Positions 18,766 through 28,295 of a DNA stretch of 64,000 bases are shown piece by piece. Position 1 is the first letter of the stretch; every line of letters starts with the position of its first letter. Source of the DNA: Actinoplanes sp. M2I2 (GTDB taxonomy: Bacteria; Actinomycetota; Actinomycetes; Mycobacteriales; Micromonosporaceae); NCBI RefSeq assembly GCF_023544445.1, contig NZ_JALPVJ010000032.1, positions 23,364 to 87,363 of the forward strand. The letters run 5' to 3'. The notes below the pieces were generated by a model that was given only the letters and a program-made list of their open reading frames with translations, had not been told where the DNA came from and did not search any database. Both the position numbers and the translations under genes were made by a program.

Positions 18766-18818
18766 CTGATCACCGAACTGAGCCAGGGACCGTGACGAAA
18801 AAGAAGTGGTGGCCGGGA
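18766..18818 (+). repeat. Duplicated 3' end of the LamG gene
   Basis: This 53-bp stretch matches 18510-18562 at about 47 positions. It still encodes ITELSQGP plus a stop (original ITELSQEP plus stop) and carries the left arm of the terminator hairpin in mutated form. It is the tail of a second, otherwise lost LamG-type gene, or a recombination footprint. Confidence 0.85.
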
Positions 18819-18866
18819 ATCACCGATGCTCAGAGACCCACGGCCGAATCGCACCCCTGCGAAGGC

Positions 18867-19199
18867 TCATTTCGACAGTCGGTCGGCCTGTTGCTTCAAT
18901 CGCTCCGCATGTTCGTCCCAGTCCGGGCCGAACGAGAGGAGATCCGCTGCCGCCTCTCTCAGCAGCCCCACATCACCGGGGCGCTGAAGACAAGCAAGGC
19001 GATAGGCAAGGTTACGAGCCCAGGGTGGCAACGCCGACCAGTCGTCACCCAGAATTTCCCGCAGCATCGCGACGATGTCGTCCGCCGTCGCGAACGTCAC
19101 CTGCTCGATGAAATCGCGCGTCGCCTCGGAGGCCCGCCGGGCATCGGCATCATCGGTCGCCTGAATCAGGCTCCTGGTCACATCGGTGAGACTCGACAT
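18867..19199 (-). CDS. Candidate immunity protein for the RHS toxin (110 aa)
   Basis: Small acidic, all-helical protein (helices about 5-20, 26-38, 42-55, 62-80, 85-108) with PPWARNLAYRLACLQ in the middle. I do not recognise a named family. It starts 16 bp after the stop of the RHS toxin gene on the same strand, with a GGGAGG ribosome-binding site seven bases before the ATG at 19199, the standard place for the cognate immunity gene of a polymorphic toxin. The role is therefore inferred from position: binding and neutralising the toxin tip encoded at 19216-19585. An upstream in-frame start overlapping the toxin gene is less likely. Confidence 0.7.
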   Translation of the reverse strand: MSSLTDVTRSLIQATDDADARRASEATRDFIEQVTFATADDIVAMLREILGDDWSALPPWARNLAYRLACLQRPGDVGLLREAAADLLSFGPDWDEHAERLKQQADRLSK

Positions 19200-19215
19200 G
19201 AGCTTACCTCCCGCC

Positions 19216-22200
19216 TCACCAACTGTTGTTCCAGTAGGTACCCACCCGGAATGCGCCGTCCGGCGTCTGGGACACCCGATATCCGATGTTTCCGCCACCC
19301 ACGTCGACGTAACGTTCCAGCGGCCCGGAGAATCCGTCTGATCCTACCCGGGGCACGGCACCACCGCCCGCCTTGAACCCGTAGACGTCCTTCACGATAG
19401 CGGCTTCGACCTGGTCCGGTGTCAGGGTTGTCGTCCTGAGGTCGTTCTTCACCCCGCCAGGCCCCGTGTGGACGCGGTTGAAGCCATGCCCGGTGTTGAA
19501 GTGCCATTGGTCGTCACCCACCTTGGCCGATCGCCGAAGGTCCGGCCCCGTGCCAGTTGAGGTATATGGACCGACTTCCGGCCCACAATTGTGTACGAGG
19601 ACCGGCGTGTCTCCGGCCAGCACGTAGTAGGTATGGATATCGGCGACGGTGAGGTTGTACATCGTCCGGCGGCCGGTGAAGACGCGAACTGCCTCGATCT
19701 CCGGCTGCGACGACGTGGCGAGAGTGGACAGGTCCTCGCCGAGCCTCAACGCTCCCGCACCGATCCAGTCTTTGCGGTCGACGCTCCAGAACGGATGATG
19801 CTCCGTGGTATTTACGATCGCTCGACGGCCGTCGGGGAGTTCGACGGTGACATCGGCCAGATCCGTGTCATCGTTGATGTGAAGTTTGGATACCTCACGT
19901 GTGGCCGTCTCGCCGGTCTTGGGGTCGGTGGCCACGACATCGTCGCCCACCCGGACCTCCGCGATGGGTTTGGTCGAGCCGTCGGCCATGAGAACCTTGG
20001 TGTCCGGGCTGAAGCTGTCACAAAGTTTTGCTTTGCCTTGGCCTTTGCTCAAAGCAGAGAGGTCGGAGTAGGCGTCTGCGGCTCCGATCTTTGAGGCGGC
20101 GCGGATGACCCTGCCCTCGGAGAGCAGCGCCGAGCCGCCGCCACCGCCGTTCTCCGCCAGCATTCCTTCGGCGATGTCCTTGGAACTCAGCGGGGGAAGG
20201 AGGCCACCCAAGGTGCGCACGTTGAGGGCGGCCCTGACGTCCAACGCATAGATGCTCGAGCACGCTGTGCCGTTACCGGATCCCCCCTGGCAGACGAAGT
20301 CCATCATGCGCAGCATCTTCGTGTCGTCGTCGACGGCGTCCCAGCCGGCCCAGGTGCGCTGGTAATAGTCGTACGCCCAGTCGATTTCCTTCTTGAACCG
20401 GTAGACGTTGTTCTTGACCTGGGAATTGGTGACGCGGACACCGCCGACCGTGCCGCCGCCGTTTCCGTCCTCCACCACGTTGACGGGGGCCGGAGTTTCC
20501 TGACCGCCGCAGGCGCCGCCGTTGCCCTCGGCGCACCCCGTCTCGGTGGGGTCGATTCGGAGGCCGGACGGGTCGGCGTGGGTGATCGGGTTGTCGCCGG
20601 CGTACGTGTAGCCGCCCAGCTGGCTCGGGTCGGTGAGCTCCAGGATCGGGTCGGGGCTGATGAACCGGCCGAGCACCGGGTCGTACTTGCGGGCGCCGGT
20701 ATCGGTGTAGCCGGTGTCGACGTTCCTCGACGCGCCCAGGTAGCCACGCGTCATGTCGGGCCATGCGGTGGGGTTGGCGTTGGCGCGGTCCTCGCCGTAC
20801 GGCTTGAACTGCTGGCGGGCGACGGCCTGGGTGGTCGTGTCCATGGTCAGCGTGGCGTTGTTGTTCGAGTCGCTGATCAGGTAATGAGCGCCACCGCCGG
20901 GCAGGGTGGAGCGAATCGCCACAGGTCCCCCACCGCCGTGGCTGTACGTGCGGACGGCGCCGAGGGAAGCTGCGCTGCCTGACTTGGTCGTGTCGATGAC
21001 GACTTCGGTGTCGCCGGCGAAGAGGCTGGTGCGCTTGGGATCGCGGCGGATCAGCTGGTTGCCGTCGGCGTCGTAGAAGTACTTCGTCGTTCCGTTGCTC
21101 GTGGTCACCTCGGCCAGGCGGCCCTCGTCGTCCCACTTCAGGGTCTGGTTCTTGCCACTGGTGGCGGTGCGGGTCAGAAGGTTGCCGGCGACGTCGTAGA
21201 CGAACTTCGTCGGGTCGGCGTTGCCCTTCGTCTCGGTCAGCGTGTGCGGCTGAGCCCCGGTGGCGTTGCAGCTCGTGGAGCAGCCAAGCGTGTAGGCCGT
21301 CGTGACGTCCGTGCCGCCGGTGGTGGAGTGGTCCACCAGCTGCTTCCGGCTGCCGATCGCGTCGTAGGTGTACGACTGCCAGTACGCACCGGCGCCGGTC
21401 GCGACGCCGGCCGACGCGGGCTTGAGGACGCTCGCGGCCGGGCACGCCGCCGGGGCGGTCCAGGCCTCGGCCAGGCGGGCCAGGGCGTCGTAGCGGTAGC
21501 ACTGCGTGTCGGTGACCGGGTTGCCGTTCTCGGTCTGCGTGTTGGTCACCGACATCGGGTTGCCGGCGTCGTCGTAGCTGTAGGTCGTCCGGTCGACGAC
21601 CGGGCCGATTCCCTCGGCCCGCGAGACCGTGCGGCCGCTGCGACGCAGGGTTTGCGGGTCGTAGTCGTACACGACCTCGGCCTGCTTGGTCGACGGGCCC
21701 AGGGTGACTTTGCTGGGCTGGCCGAACTCCGTGTAGACGGTGCCGGAGACGTACGACTCGATGCCCTTGGTGCTGGTCGGCGCGCCCAGCGGGCCGCGAC
21801 CGTAGGTGATCGTCTCCTCAGGCAGGCCGCCCACCGCCGGGTCGGTCTGCCGGGCCAGCAGTTCGTTGTTCGGGGTGTACGCGAAGGTCGTCTCGTACGA
21901 CACCGGCAACGGCGCCTCGGTCGACGGCAACGAGATCTTCTGACCCATCGGCTGTCCCAGCGGGGAGTAGCCGGTGACCTCGACGGTGTAGCCACCCTCG
22001 ACGCCGGAAACCTTGCGGGTCGACGACGTCGGCAGGCCGATGCGCAGCGTGTCGTACGTCCACGAGGCGAACTGGAACTTGGTGCTCGCCTTGGAACCGG
22101 TGAGCCGGCGGCCGAGCAGGTCGTAGGTGTAGCTCAGCTGCACACCGCGGCCGTCCCGGCTGAGGGTCGCATTGCCGGCGTCGTCGTACTGGGTGAGGCT

Positions 22201-25200
22201 CGTGCCGGTGTCCGGGTCGACGTGCTTGGTCTTGCGGCCGAGCAGATCGTACGAGTCCACCCAGGCCGACTGGTCGGGCCCGATGGTCTTGGTCGGGAGC
22301 CCGGCGTCGGTGTACTCGTACTTGACGCTGTTCGAAACGCCGCCCGATGCGGTGAACCCTGCGGTGACACTGCCGGACAGCGTCGGCGCGGTGGTGTGCT
22401 GCTGCAACTCGGTGAGCTTGCCCCGGGCGTTGGTGATGCTGGTCGTCGCGATCCCGCCGGCGGGTGGCACCGTGGTGACCTTGTCGCCGGTGTACGCGGA
22501 ACGGGTGCGCCAGGTCTCAACGCCGTTGTGCTCGGCCGTGGTCTGGGTGACCCGGCCCATCGCGTCGTGGTCGATGACGGTGGTGGACGGTATCGACACC
22601 TGGGACAGGTGGTCGGATAGCAGGCTGTCGCCGGGGCTGCCGTCGACGGCGTACGCGTTGTTGGTCAGCACGGTCCAGCCGTGCGAGTCGTACTGGGTGT
22701 CGGAGACGATGGTGGTGCCGTTCTCGCCGGTCTGCTGGGTTTCCAGCGGACGCAGCAGGGCATCGTGCAACACCTTGCTCGCGATGTAGGTCAGCGGCGC
22801 GTCGGTCTTGTCGTTGTCGGCGAGCGTCCTGGTCGTGACCACGCTCGGCGCGGTCGACCGCAGCAGATATTCGTACTTCAGGTTCGCCGGAGCGTTGGCC
22901 GCCTTGCTCTTGTTGGGGAGCCAGACGCTGGTGAGCCGGCCGAGCGCGTCGTACGTGGCCGAGCTCCGCCCGCCCGCGATGTCGATCTCATCGATCGGCA
23001 GCTGCCGGGCCGGGTCGAGGCTCATGGTGGCGACCTGGCAGTCCTTGCTCGACACGGTGACCGCCGAGCAGTCGGTCCCGACGGTCACCGTGGTGACGGT
23101 GGTGACCGTTTTCGGCGGTTCTCCGGTGCTCGGGGAGTACCGGGTGTGGACGGCTTGGGCCAGACCGGTCGAGGTGGGCGTCCGGGTCACCGTCTTGGCC
23201 CGGCCGTACATGTCGTACGTGGTCGAGGTGGTGTCCAGCCACTTGCTGACGGTGACGCCGGTGGCCGTCGCTGCGGCCTTGATCAGCGTGGGATTGCCGG
23301 CCGCGTCGTACGAGGTGCGCGCATCCGAGATCAGCGTTCCGGACGGTGCCGCGCCGGTGGCGTTGCAGTCCTGATTCGTCTTGATCAGCTCGGACGGCAG
23401 CACGATCGGCGCCGTGCCGCCGCCGACCACCGGGACGGTCAGGTCGACGTACCGATTGAAGGTACAGACGGGGACGTTGCCGGCCGCGCCGATCTCGCCC
23501 CGGTCGACCTGCTGCACCGCCATGCCGGTGGTGCTCTGACCCAGCGTCGTGTTGTAGAAGGTCGCGGTCTCGGTCTTGCGCCAGCCGTACGAGACCTTCT
23601 GCCGGGTGAGGCTCCGCGATGGCACCACCATGTTGGCCTCGAGCGTGGGAAGTCCCGTGCGGGCCCGCGACGCGGTGGGGCCGATGATCCTCGGGACGTT
23701 GACCGTGGACGCCTCGGGCGTGCCACCGGCGCCGGTGTAGGTGACGGTCTCGAAGACCTGACCGGCCAGCTCGGGCGAGTCGGTGACCGTCACGGTGCCG
23801 TCGGTGCTGCTCAGCGCTAGCCCACTGCGGCTCTTGCCACCCGGCAGAACGTCTCCGTTCATGCCGAGGAAGTAGTACGTCCGGGTGAGCGTCTTCCGGT
23901 CGTACACGTCGGTCTTGTTGTTCTGGTGGAAGACGGAGGTGTCACCGGTGGTGACGTGCACCTCGGGATAGCCCCGGAACTGGCCCCAGGTGCGGTTCTT
24001 CTTCTCGACCACTTCGTTGTCGTCGTAGTGCCAGCCCGGGTCACCCTCGTACGCGTACTCGGTGACCAGCTTGGGCGGCGTCCCGTCCTGGTACTTGTTC
24101 CAGTTGTCGATGGTGACGACGGACGTGACCGGGTGGGTGTAGAACCAGTCGATCAACGGGCGGGGCTGTGCCTGCGGGGTCCAGTAGACCGGGAAGCAGC
24201 CGGTCTTGTTGGTCGACGCGAACGCCTGGGCCTTGGTGTCGTTCTCGTCGGCCAGGTCGCTGGCCGGCAGCCCGGAGCAGGTCGGGGTCCGGTAGGTGAC
24301 GATGGTTTCGGCGCCGGTCTCCGAGGTCACGTTGCCGATGCGGTTGTACCACATCTTGGGCAGACCGGGCAGCGTGCCGACCCGGTTGAAGAGCTGCGTG
24401 GGGTTGAAGCTGACCGTGCCGCCGTCGGCGGTAGTGGTCGCCCCACCCAGCTTGTCCAGCCCGGTGTGCTTGATCGACTGCAGCCAGACGGTCGGGGCGT
24501 GGTCGCCACCGTCGGGCAGAGTCTGTGCCAGGTCGTAGCGGTCCACCGGCTTCAGCTCGCCGCCGATCGTCACCTCGGTGACGATCGAGGCCAGGCGCCG
24601 CCGGGACCAGAAGCTCGGCGAGTGGTTGATGCAGTCCTTGCCGCTGGTGCAGTGAAGGTCGACCGGCACGTCGGGCCAGTACTCGGGGTGGGCCAGGCCG
24701 AACTGGTCACTCGCGCAGGTGTTGCCGGCCGGTTGACCGGGGAAGCAGCGCTCGGTGGTGTTGAAGGTGACCTTCCCGGACGGCGGGGCCGAGTAGACCG
24801 ACCCGGCGCGAAGCCCGTACTCGATGCGCTGCAGGGTGCCGCCGCGCACGTACTCGACAGCGGTGTCCTTCATGTTCGCGCCGTAGTGGTTGGTCTCCTG
24901 GCCGTAGTAATAGGCCATCGCGTTGCTGTTGCGATCGACGACGAAGTCGAGCCCGAACCGGTAGCCGAGCTTGCACGAGGTCGCGGTGAACGAGCCGTCG
25001 GGACAAGCGGCCACGCCGTCGTGTGCCTTGTAGACCGGCACCGTTCGTACGGATTTGGTCTCGTCCTTGTCCGCGGCCCAGCCGGGCAGCCGGTTGAGGC
25101 CGAAGTAGTACTGGACGCCGTTCTCGATGACGCGGAAGTACTCGCCGTTCTTCGTCCCGTTGGTGGCGCCGGTCAGGCTCTCGATTTTCGTGGTGGCGCT

Positions 25201-26277
25201 GTCGTTCGACGACCGGAACGTCTTGGTCTTGTCGTCGTAGACGATCTCGGTCGACGTCCCGTTGAGGGACAGGGTGAGGATCTGCCCGGCCCAGCACAGG
25301 TCACCCGAGTGCTCCGGGGCGCCCGAGCCCTCGACGTCCTCGCAGCTGCGGTAGGTACGCTCGACGAAGTTGTCGGGCGTGCTCCAGCCGTCGCCCACCC
25401 AGGAGGACTGGTTGTTGGTGCCCAAGGTGCGGGCATCCTGCGAGCTGGAACTGTAGGACAGGCTCAGCGCCGGGCCGCCACCGCCGACGGCCGGCGGCAC
25501 CGCGATCGGGTAGCTGTAGGTGAAGGCGCCGGTGTTGCCGCTGGTCGACCACGAACCGCCCGGGGACAGGTCGGTGGCCTTGTAGTCACCGCTGCGGCCG
25601 GAGGCGTCCGGGGCTGCGGCGAGCACTGTGACGGCGGACGAGACCGCGGCCGAGGCCGAGACCGGCGCGCCGGTCAGCGCGGGCAACGGGGTCTGCCGGC
25701 GGCACTGCTCGAGCTCCGGGGTGGTCAGCGCGCACGCGGGCAGCTGGACGAGGCGCAGCCGCGACTCGTAGCCGCCGCCGTAGGCGTTGCGGAACGTGGA
25801 CGGGTCGACCTCGACGTCGACAGGGCCGGCGGCACCGGTGCCCCGCAGGGTGAACATCACGCCGCGAACGCCGGCGGCCTGGGCCACCTTCTGGTCGACG
25901 GTCGTCACCCGTACCTGATCGGGCGCGGATACCTGAGCGCCGCGGGTGACCGACACCGGCGACGAGCCGGCCCGGACCTTCGTACGGCCGGCGAGGCGCA
26001 CGGTGGTGTCCTGGGCGCCCGGCAGCGACGCGTTGGCGCCGACGGCGAACTTCGCGTACGTCTTCTCCGGAACCTTCGGCGCGGCCGCCTTCTTCTTGTT
26101 GAGTTGTACGCGCTCGAGCGGCTTGGGTTCGGGCCACGCCACGCCCTTCGGGTCCGCGACCGCGGCACCCGGCGTCAGGCTGATCAGCGCGGGACCGGCC
26201 GCAACGACCAAACACAGCACAGCCGTCCGGCGCCACCGCGCCACCATACGTGCACCCGACCTGCTTCTGGACAGCAT
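19216..26277 (-). CDS. Secreted RHS/YD-repeat polymorphic toxin with HINT domain and EndoU-like tip (2353 aa)
   Basis: A signal peptide (about residues 1-41) is followed by SpvB/TcdB-like and many YD repeats, ending in the RHS core motif GRFISPDP and GDNPITHADPSG near residue 1870. A HINT (intein-like) autoprocessing domain spans residues 2086-2231: catalytic Cys at its start (CDSFSPDTKVL), TTEHHPFW in the middle, VLVHNC at its end. The last 122 residues are the variable tip: GHGFNRVHT, PDQVEAAI, then GNIGYRV..DGAFRVGTYW, a layout like EndoU/BECR-fold RNases (inference). The model is a shell-encapsulated toxin released by the HINT domain, acting on competitor RNA. Start has GGGGAG eight bases upstream. 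The immunity candidate follows at once. Confidence 0.9.
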   Translation of the reverse strand: MLSRSRSGARMVARWRRTAVLCLVVAAGPALISLTPGAAVADPKGVAWPEPKPLERVQLNKKKAAAPKVPEKTYAKFAVGANASLPGAQDTTVRLAGRTKVRAGSSPVSVTRGAQVSAPDQVRVTTVDQKVAQAAGVRGVMFTLRGTGAAGPVDVEVDPSTFRNAYGGGYESRLRLVQLPACALTTPELEQCRRQTPLPALTGAPVSASAAVSSAVTVLAAAPDASGRSGDYKATDLSPGGSWSTSGNTGAFTYSYPIAVPPAVGGGGPALSLSYSSSSQDARTLGTNNQSSWVGDGWSTPDNFVERTYRSCEDVEGSGAPEHSGDLCWAGQILTLSLNGTSTEIVYDDKTKTFRSSNDSATTKIESLTGATNGTKNGEYFRVIENGVQYYFGLNRLPGWAADKDETKSVRTVPVYKAHDGVAACPDGSFTATSCKLGYRFGLDFVVDRNSNAMAYYYGQETNHYGANMKDTAVEYVRGGTLQRIEYGLRAGSVYSAPPSGKVTFNTTERCFPGQPAGNTCASDQFGLAHPEYWPDVPVDLHCTSGKDCINHSPSFWSRRRLASIVTEVTIGGELKPVDRYDLAQTLPDGGDHAPTVWLQSIKHTGLDKLGGATTTADGGTVSFNPTQLFNRVGTLPGLPKMWYNRIGNVTSETGAETIVTYRTPTCSGLPASDLADENDTKAQAFASTNKTGCFPVYWTPQAQPRPLIDWFYTHPVTSVVTIDNWNKYQDGTPPKLVTEYAYEGDPGWHYDDNEVVEKKNRTWGQFRGYPEVHVTTGDTSVFHQNNKTDVYDRKTLTRTYYFLGMNGDVLPGGKSRSGLALSSTDGTVTVTDSPELAGQVFETVTYTGAGGTPEASTVNVPRIIGPTASRARTGLPTLEANMVVPSRSLTRQKVSYGWRKTETATFYNTTLGQSTTGMAVQQVDRGEIGAAGNVPVCTFNRYVDLTVPVVGGGTAPIVLPSELIKTNQDCNATGAAPSGTLISDARTSYDAAGNPTLIKAAATATGVTVSKWLDTTSTTYDMYGRAKTVTRTPTSTGLAQAVHTRYSPSTGEPPKTVTTVTTVTVGTDCSAVTVSSKDCQVATMSLDPARQLPIDEIDIAGGRSSATYDALGRLTSVWLPNKSKAANAPANLKYEYLLRSTAPSVVTTRTLADNDKTDAPLTYIASKVLHDALLRPLETQQTGENGTTIVSDTQYDSHGWTVLTNNAYAVDGSPGDSLLSDHLSQVSIPSTTVIDHDAMGRVTQTTAEHNGVETWRTRSAYTGDKVTTVPPAGGIATTSITNARGKLTELQQHTTAPTLSGSVTAGFTASGGVSNSVKYEYTDAGLPTKTIGPDQSAWVDSYDLLGRKTKHVDPDTGTSLTQYDDAGNATLSRDGRGVQLSYTYDLLGRRLTGSKASTKFQFASWTYDTLRIGLPTSSTRKVSGVEGGYTVEVTGYSPLGQPMGQKISLPSTEAPLPVSYETTFAYTPNNELLARQTDPAVGGLPEETITYGRGPLGAPTSTKGIESYVSGTVYTEFGQPSKVTLGPSTKQAEVVYDYDPQTLRRSGRTVSRAEGIGPVVDRTTYSYDDAGNPMSVTNTQTENGNPVTDTQCYRYDALARLAEAWTAPAACPAASVLKPASAGVATGAGAYWQSYTYDAIGSRKQLVDHSTTGGTDVTTAYTLGCSTSCNATGAQPHTLTETKGNADPTKFVYDVAGNLLTRTATSGKNQTLKWDDEGRLAEVTTSNGTTKYFYDADGNQLIRRDPKRTSLFAGDTEVVIDTTKSGSAASLGAVRTYSHGGGGPVAIRSTLPGGGAHYLISDSNNNATLTMDTTTQAVARQQFKPYGEDRANANPTAWPDMTRGYLGASRNVDTGYTDTGARKYDPVLGRFISPDPILELTDPSQLGGYTYAGDNPITHADPSGLRIDPTETGCAEGNGGACGGQETPAPVNVVEDGNGGGTVGGVRVTNSQVKNNVYRFKKEIDWAYDYYQRTWAGWDAVDDDTKMLRMMDFVCQGGSGNGTACSSIYALDVRAALNVRTLGGLLPPLSSKDIAEGMLAENGGGGGSALLSEGRVIRAASKIGAADAYSDLSALSKGQGKAKLCDSFSPDTKVLMADGSTKPIAEVRVGDDVVATDPKTGETATREVSKLHINDDTDLADVTVELPDGRRAIVNTTEHHPFWSVDRKDWIGAGALRLGEDLSTLATSSQPEIEAVRVFTGRRTMYNLTVADIHTYYVLAGDTPVLVHNCGPEVGPYTSTGTGPDLRRSAKVGDDQWHFNTGHGFNRVHTGPGGVKNDLRTTTLTPDQVEAAIVKDVYGFKAGGGAVPRVGSDGFSGPLERYVDVGGGNIGYRVSQTPDGAFRVGTYWNNSW

Positions 26278-26488
26278 GCAGCTACTCCCCCGTGCCTGAT
26301 CCGCACCGGTCGATCTTGTGACCGGCGCGGACAGCGTACGAGGAGGCTCACGCAGGGTCCTACATGGATGATCTTTTTCACAACATATTGATAAACGGCA
26401 TTGTCAGGATGTGAGCCCGGCGCGACGAGGCGATTCGGTCCCGCTGGCCGTTTCCAACGGACCAGCCGGGAAGGCGACCCAGGCGGCA
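26278..26488. other. Upstream region of RHS gene
   Basis: Contains the RHS promoter and decayed continuation of the pseudokinase frame (RAPEQ peptide at 26505-26519 belongs just beyond this interval). No independent gene is seen. Confidence 0.4.
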
Positions 26489-27337
26489 TCAGCGTCGGGC
26501 GTTCCTGCTCGGGAGCGCGACACTTCGCCCGGCCTCTCCGGCCGTTGCCGGGACGGCGGCCAACCCCGCATCCCGCAGCCAAAGCCGTTCACGCGAGGCG
26601 ATCAGGACCTCGGGCCGCAGCGCACGATGAGCCTTCCCGACGGCATGCAGACCTTCGAGGGTACGGGCGACCTGTGGAAGCAGACGCACCAGCGTATCCA
26701 GGATGATTCCTGGGTACGGCGCGCGACCATAGACGGCGGAAAGGCCGGCGCCTGGAGGCATCTCGGTGATGAACGTAAAGCCTTCGCGCCGGTCCTCACG
26801 TGCGAGCACCTTCGGTAGGCCTACGACAGTGCCATGCAGCTGCGCCTCGTGTTTCAACTCAGCCCGACGCTGCTCTGCGTCTCCCAGCACCTCCAGCCGG
26901 CTCAGGCGAACCTCTCGCGACGGCGCTGTGGCCTGTCGGGCGTCGGCGCGCAGAAGCCGGTAACTCCCATCACGCGCTTCGGTTTGCTCGGCTTCGCCGA
27001 TGAGCCGGTATCGCGCCTGCCCAACGGAGACCTCCCGGTCACCGCGCGGTCTCGCGAGGACAGCGGCCCGGATCGGCGGCGGCACGGCACGCGCCGTGGA
27101 CGATTCCGTTCGCAGCACGAACTCGCGCAGCTCGTCGATCCGGAGCGTTTGCGCCTCCAGGGTCGGGCGGCCTCGCTCGGTAACGGCTCTCAACGATCCG
27201 GTCAGCCGGGCGATGCGCTCCTCGGAAGAATCCAGCTCTTCCACGGCCACTCGCTCGATGCGACTTGACTGCCAGCAGGCGCCACACACACACGGCAGGA
27301 GGGTAGAAGCTGTTGTGGCGTCCACGATGGTCGTCAT
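26489..27337 (-). pseudogene. Frameshifted pseudokinase-domain protein
   Basis: The frame from 27337 encodes 282 residues: a Cys-rich start (CVCGACW), a coiled coil (~30-75), then a protein-kinase-like lobe. LLPQVARTLEGLHAVGKAHRALRPEVLI and LRDAGLAA occupy the catalytic-loop and DFG positions, but HRD is HRA and DFG is DAG, so the domain would be a pseudokinase. The frame then runs into an unrelated tail, while the expected APE-type motif appears as RAPEQERP in another frame at about 26496-26519. A frameshift near 26520-26545 therefore broke the gene. It diverges from the secreted protein at 27495. Similar pseudokinase proteins occur in actinobacterial conflict systems (uncertain link). Confidence 0.65.
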
Positions 27338-27494
27338 GCCCCGGTCGGCCGGCAGCGGCGTCTGCCGCCATCCTCGTCGATGTACGGAGAATGTACGCGG
27401 ATGCGCTTTGCTCCTTCCAGCACGAGGGGATACCACCTCGTGGGTCGCGTCGGCAGATCGAAGATCTGCCGTGTGCCAGTTTCGTGAGAAGGAC

Positions 27495-28121
27495 GTGAGA
27501 CGATTGCGTAATACCCATCGTGTGGGTGTGGGCGTGGCGGCGCTGTGTGCGGCTGTGATCATGCCGAGCGTGCCCGCCATGGCTGCTCCCAGCACCGGCG
27601 GCTCGCAACTCAGTGCGTTCGCGCCGACAGTGTGCGAGCCGAACGCAAAGAAGTACAAGGTGACGCAGCTGAAGAAGCCGTGGACCATCACCCACGCAAC
27701 CCGCCACGAGAACGCGGCCGAGAGCACTTCGCCGTACACGATCAAGGCGGAGGTGCAGACGGTGGTCAAGGCGACCGTCACGGTGACCGTCGGAGGCGAA
27801 TCCGAGGCCGGAGCGATCTTCGCCAAGGTGAAGGCCTCCGCCGGGTTCGCCGTCGCGGGCGAACGGGCGAAGACAACGACCACGACGGTGAGCGTCACCA
27901 CCACGATGAAGCCGAGGAAGACCTACGTCTTCTTCTCCGGTGTCCGCAAGGTGAGCGTCCAGTGGGCCCTGAACCAGTGCAACTCCCGGGGCACCGCAGT
28001 GGTCGAGAAGGCGCGCGGAACGGCCAAGACATTCGGCGCCAAAACCACGGGCGCGGTGCAGTGCGGCATCAATGCGAAGGCCGGCTCCCTCGCCGCCAAG
28101 GTCGAGAAGACCCTCTGCTGA
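27495..28121 (+). CDS. Secreted protein of unknown function (208 aa)
   Basis: A signal peptide runs from the GTG at 27495 (VRRLRN, hydrophobic core VGVAALCAAVIM, cleavage near PAMAA). The mature part is a lysine- and threonine-rich beta protein with a valine/threonine strand region (VVKATVTVTVGG, TTTTTVSVTTTM), a YVFFSGVRKVSVQW core and four cysteines (one early, CNSRG, CGINA, terminal C) that could form disulfides. I do not recognise a family. GAGAAGGA lies unusually close to the GTG; GTG and TTG codons a little downstream are alternatives. It is followed by a strong hairpin and diverges from the broken pseudokinase gene. Confidence 0.75.
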   Translation: MRRLRNTHRVGVGVAALCAAVIMPSVPAMAAPSTGGSQLSAFAPTVCEPNAKKYKVTQLKKPWTITHATRHENAAESTSPYTIKAEVQTVVKATVTVTVGGESEAGAIFAKVKASAGFAVAGERAKTTTTTVSVTTTMKPRKTYVFFSGVRKVSVQWALNQCNSRGTAVVEKARGTAKTFGAKTTGAVQCGINAKAGSLAAKVEKTLC

Positions 28122-28125
28122 CGGA

Positions 28126-28163
28126 CCGTGCCCCGTCCACGCCGGCGCGCGGACGGGGCACGG
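28126..28163 (+). terminator. Hairpin after the secreted protein gene
   Basis: CCGTGCCCCGTCC pairs with GGACGGGGCACGG across a 12-base GC-rich loop, five bases after the stop. Long perfect stem without a T-run. Confidence 0.75.
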
Positions 28164-28295
28164 GTCACAGCAGGACGGAAGTGAACATCCGCGAAGCCCT
28201 GCTCGCACGGCTCGGACCCCTGGCCAGCTCGACCGCGAAGCCGTGCGGCAGCTGTTACCGGACCCACGGCGTCGGGCGACGATCCGCAGCGATCG

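Noticed and set aside
23926..26391. 821-codon plus-strand frame
   Set aside because: Antisense of the RHS gene with no recognisable protein features.
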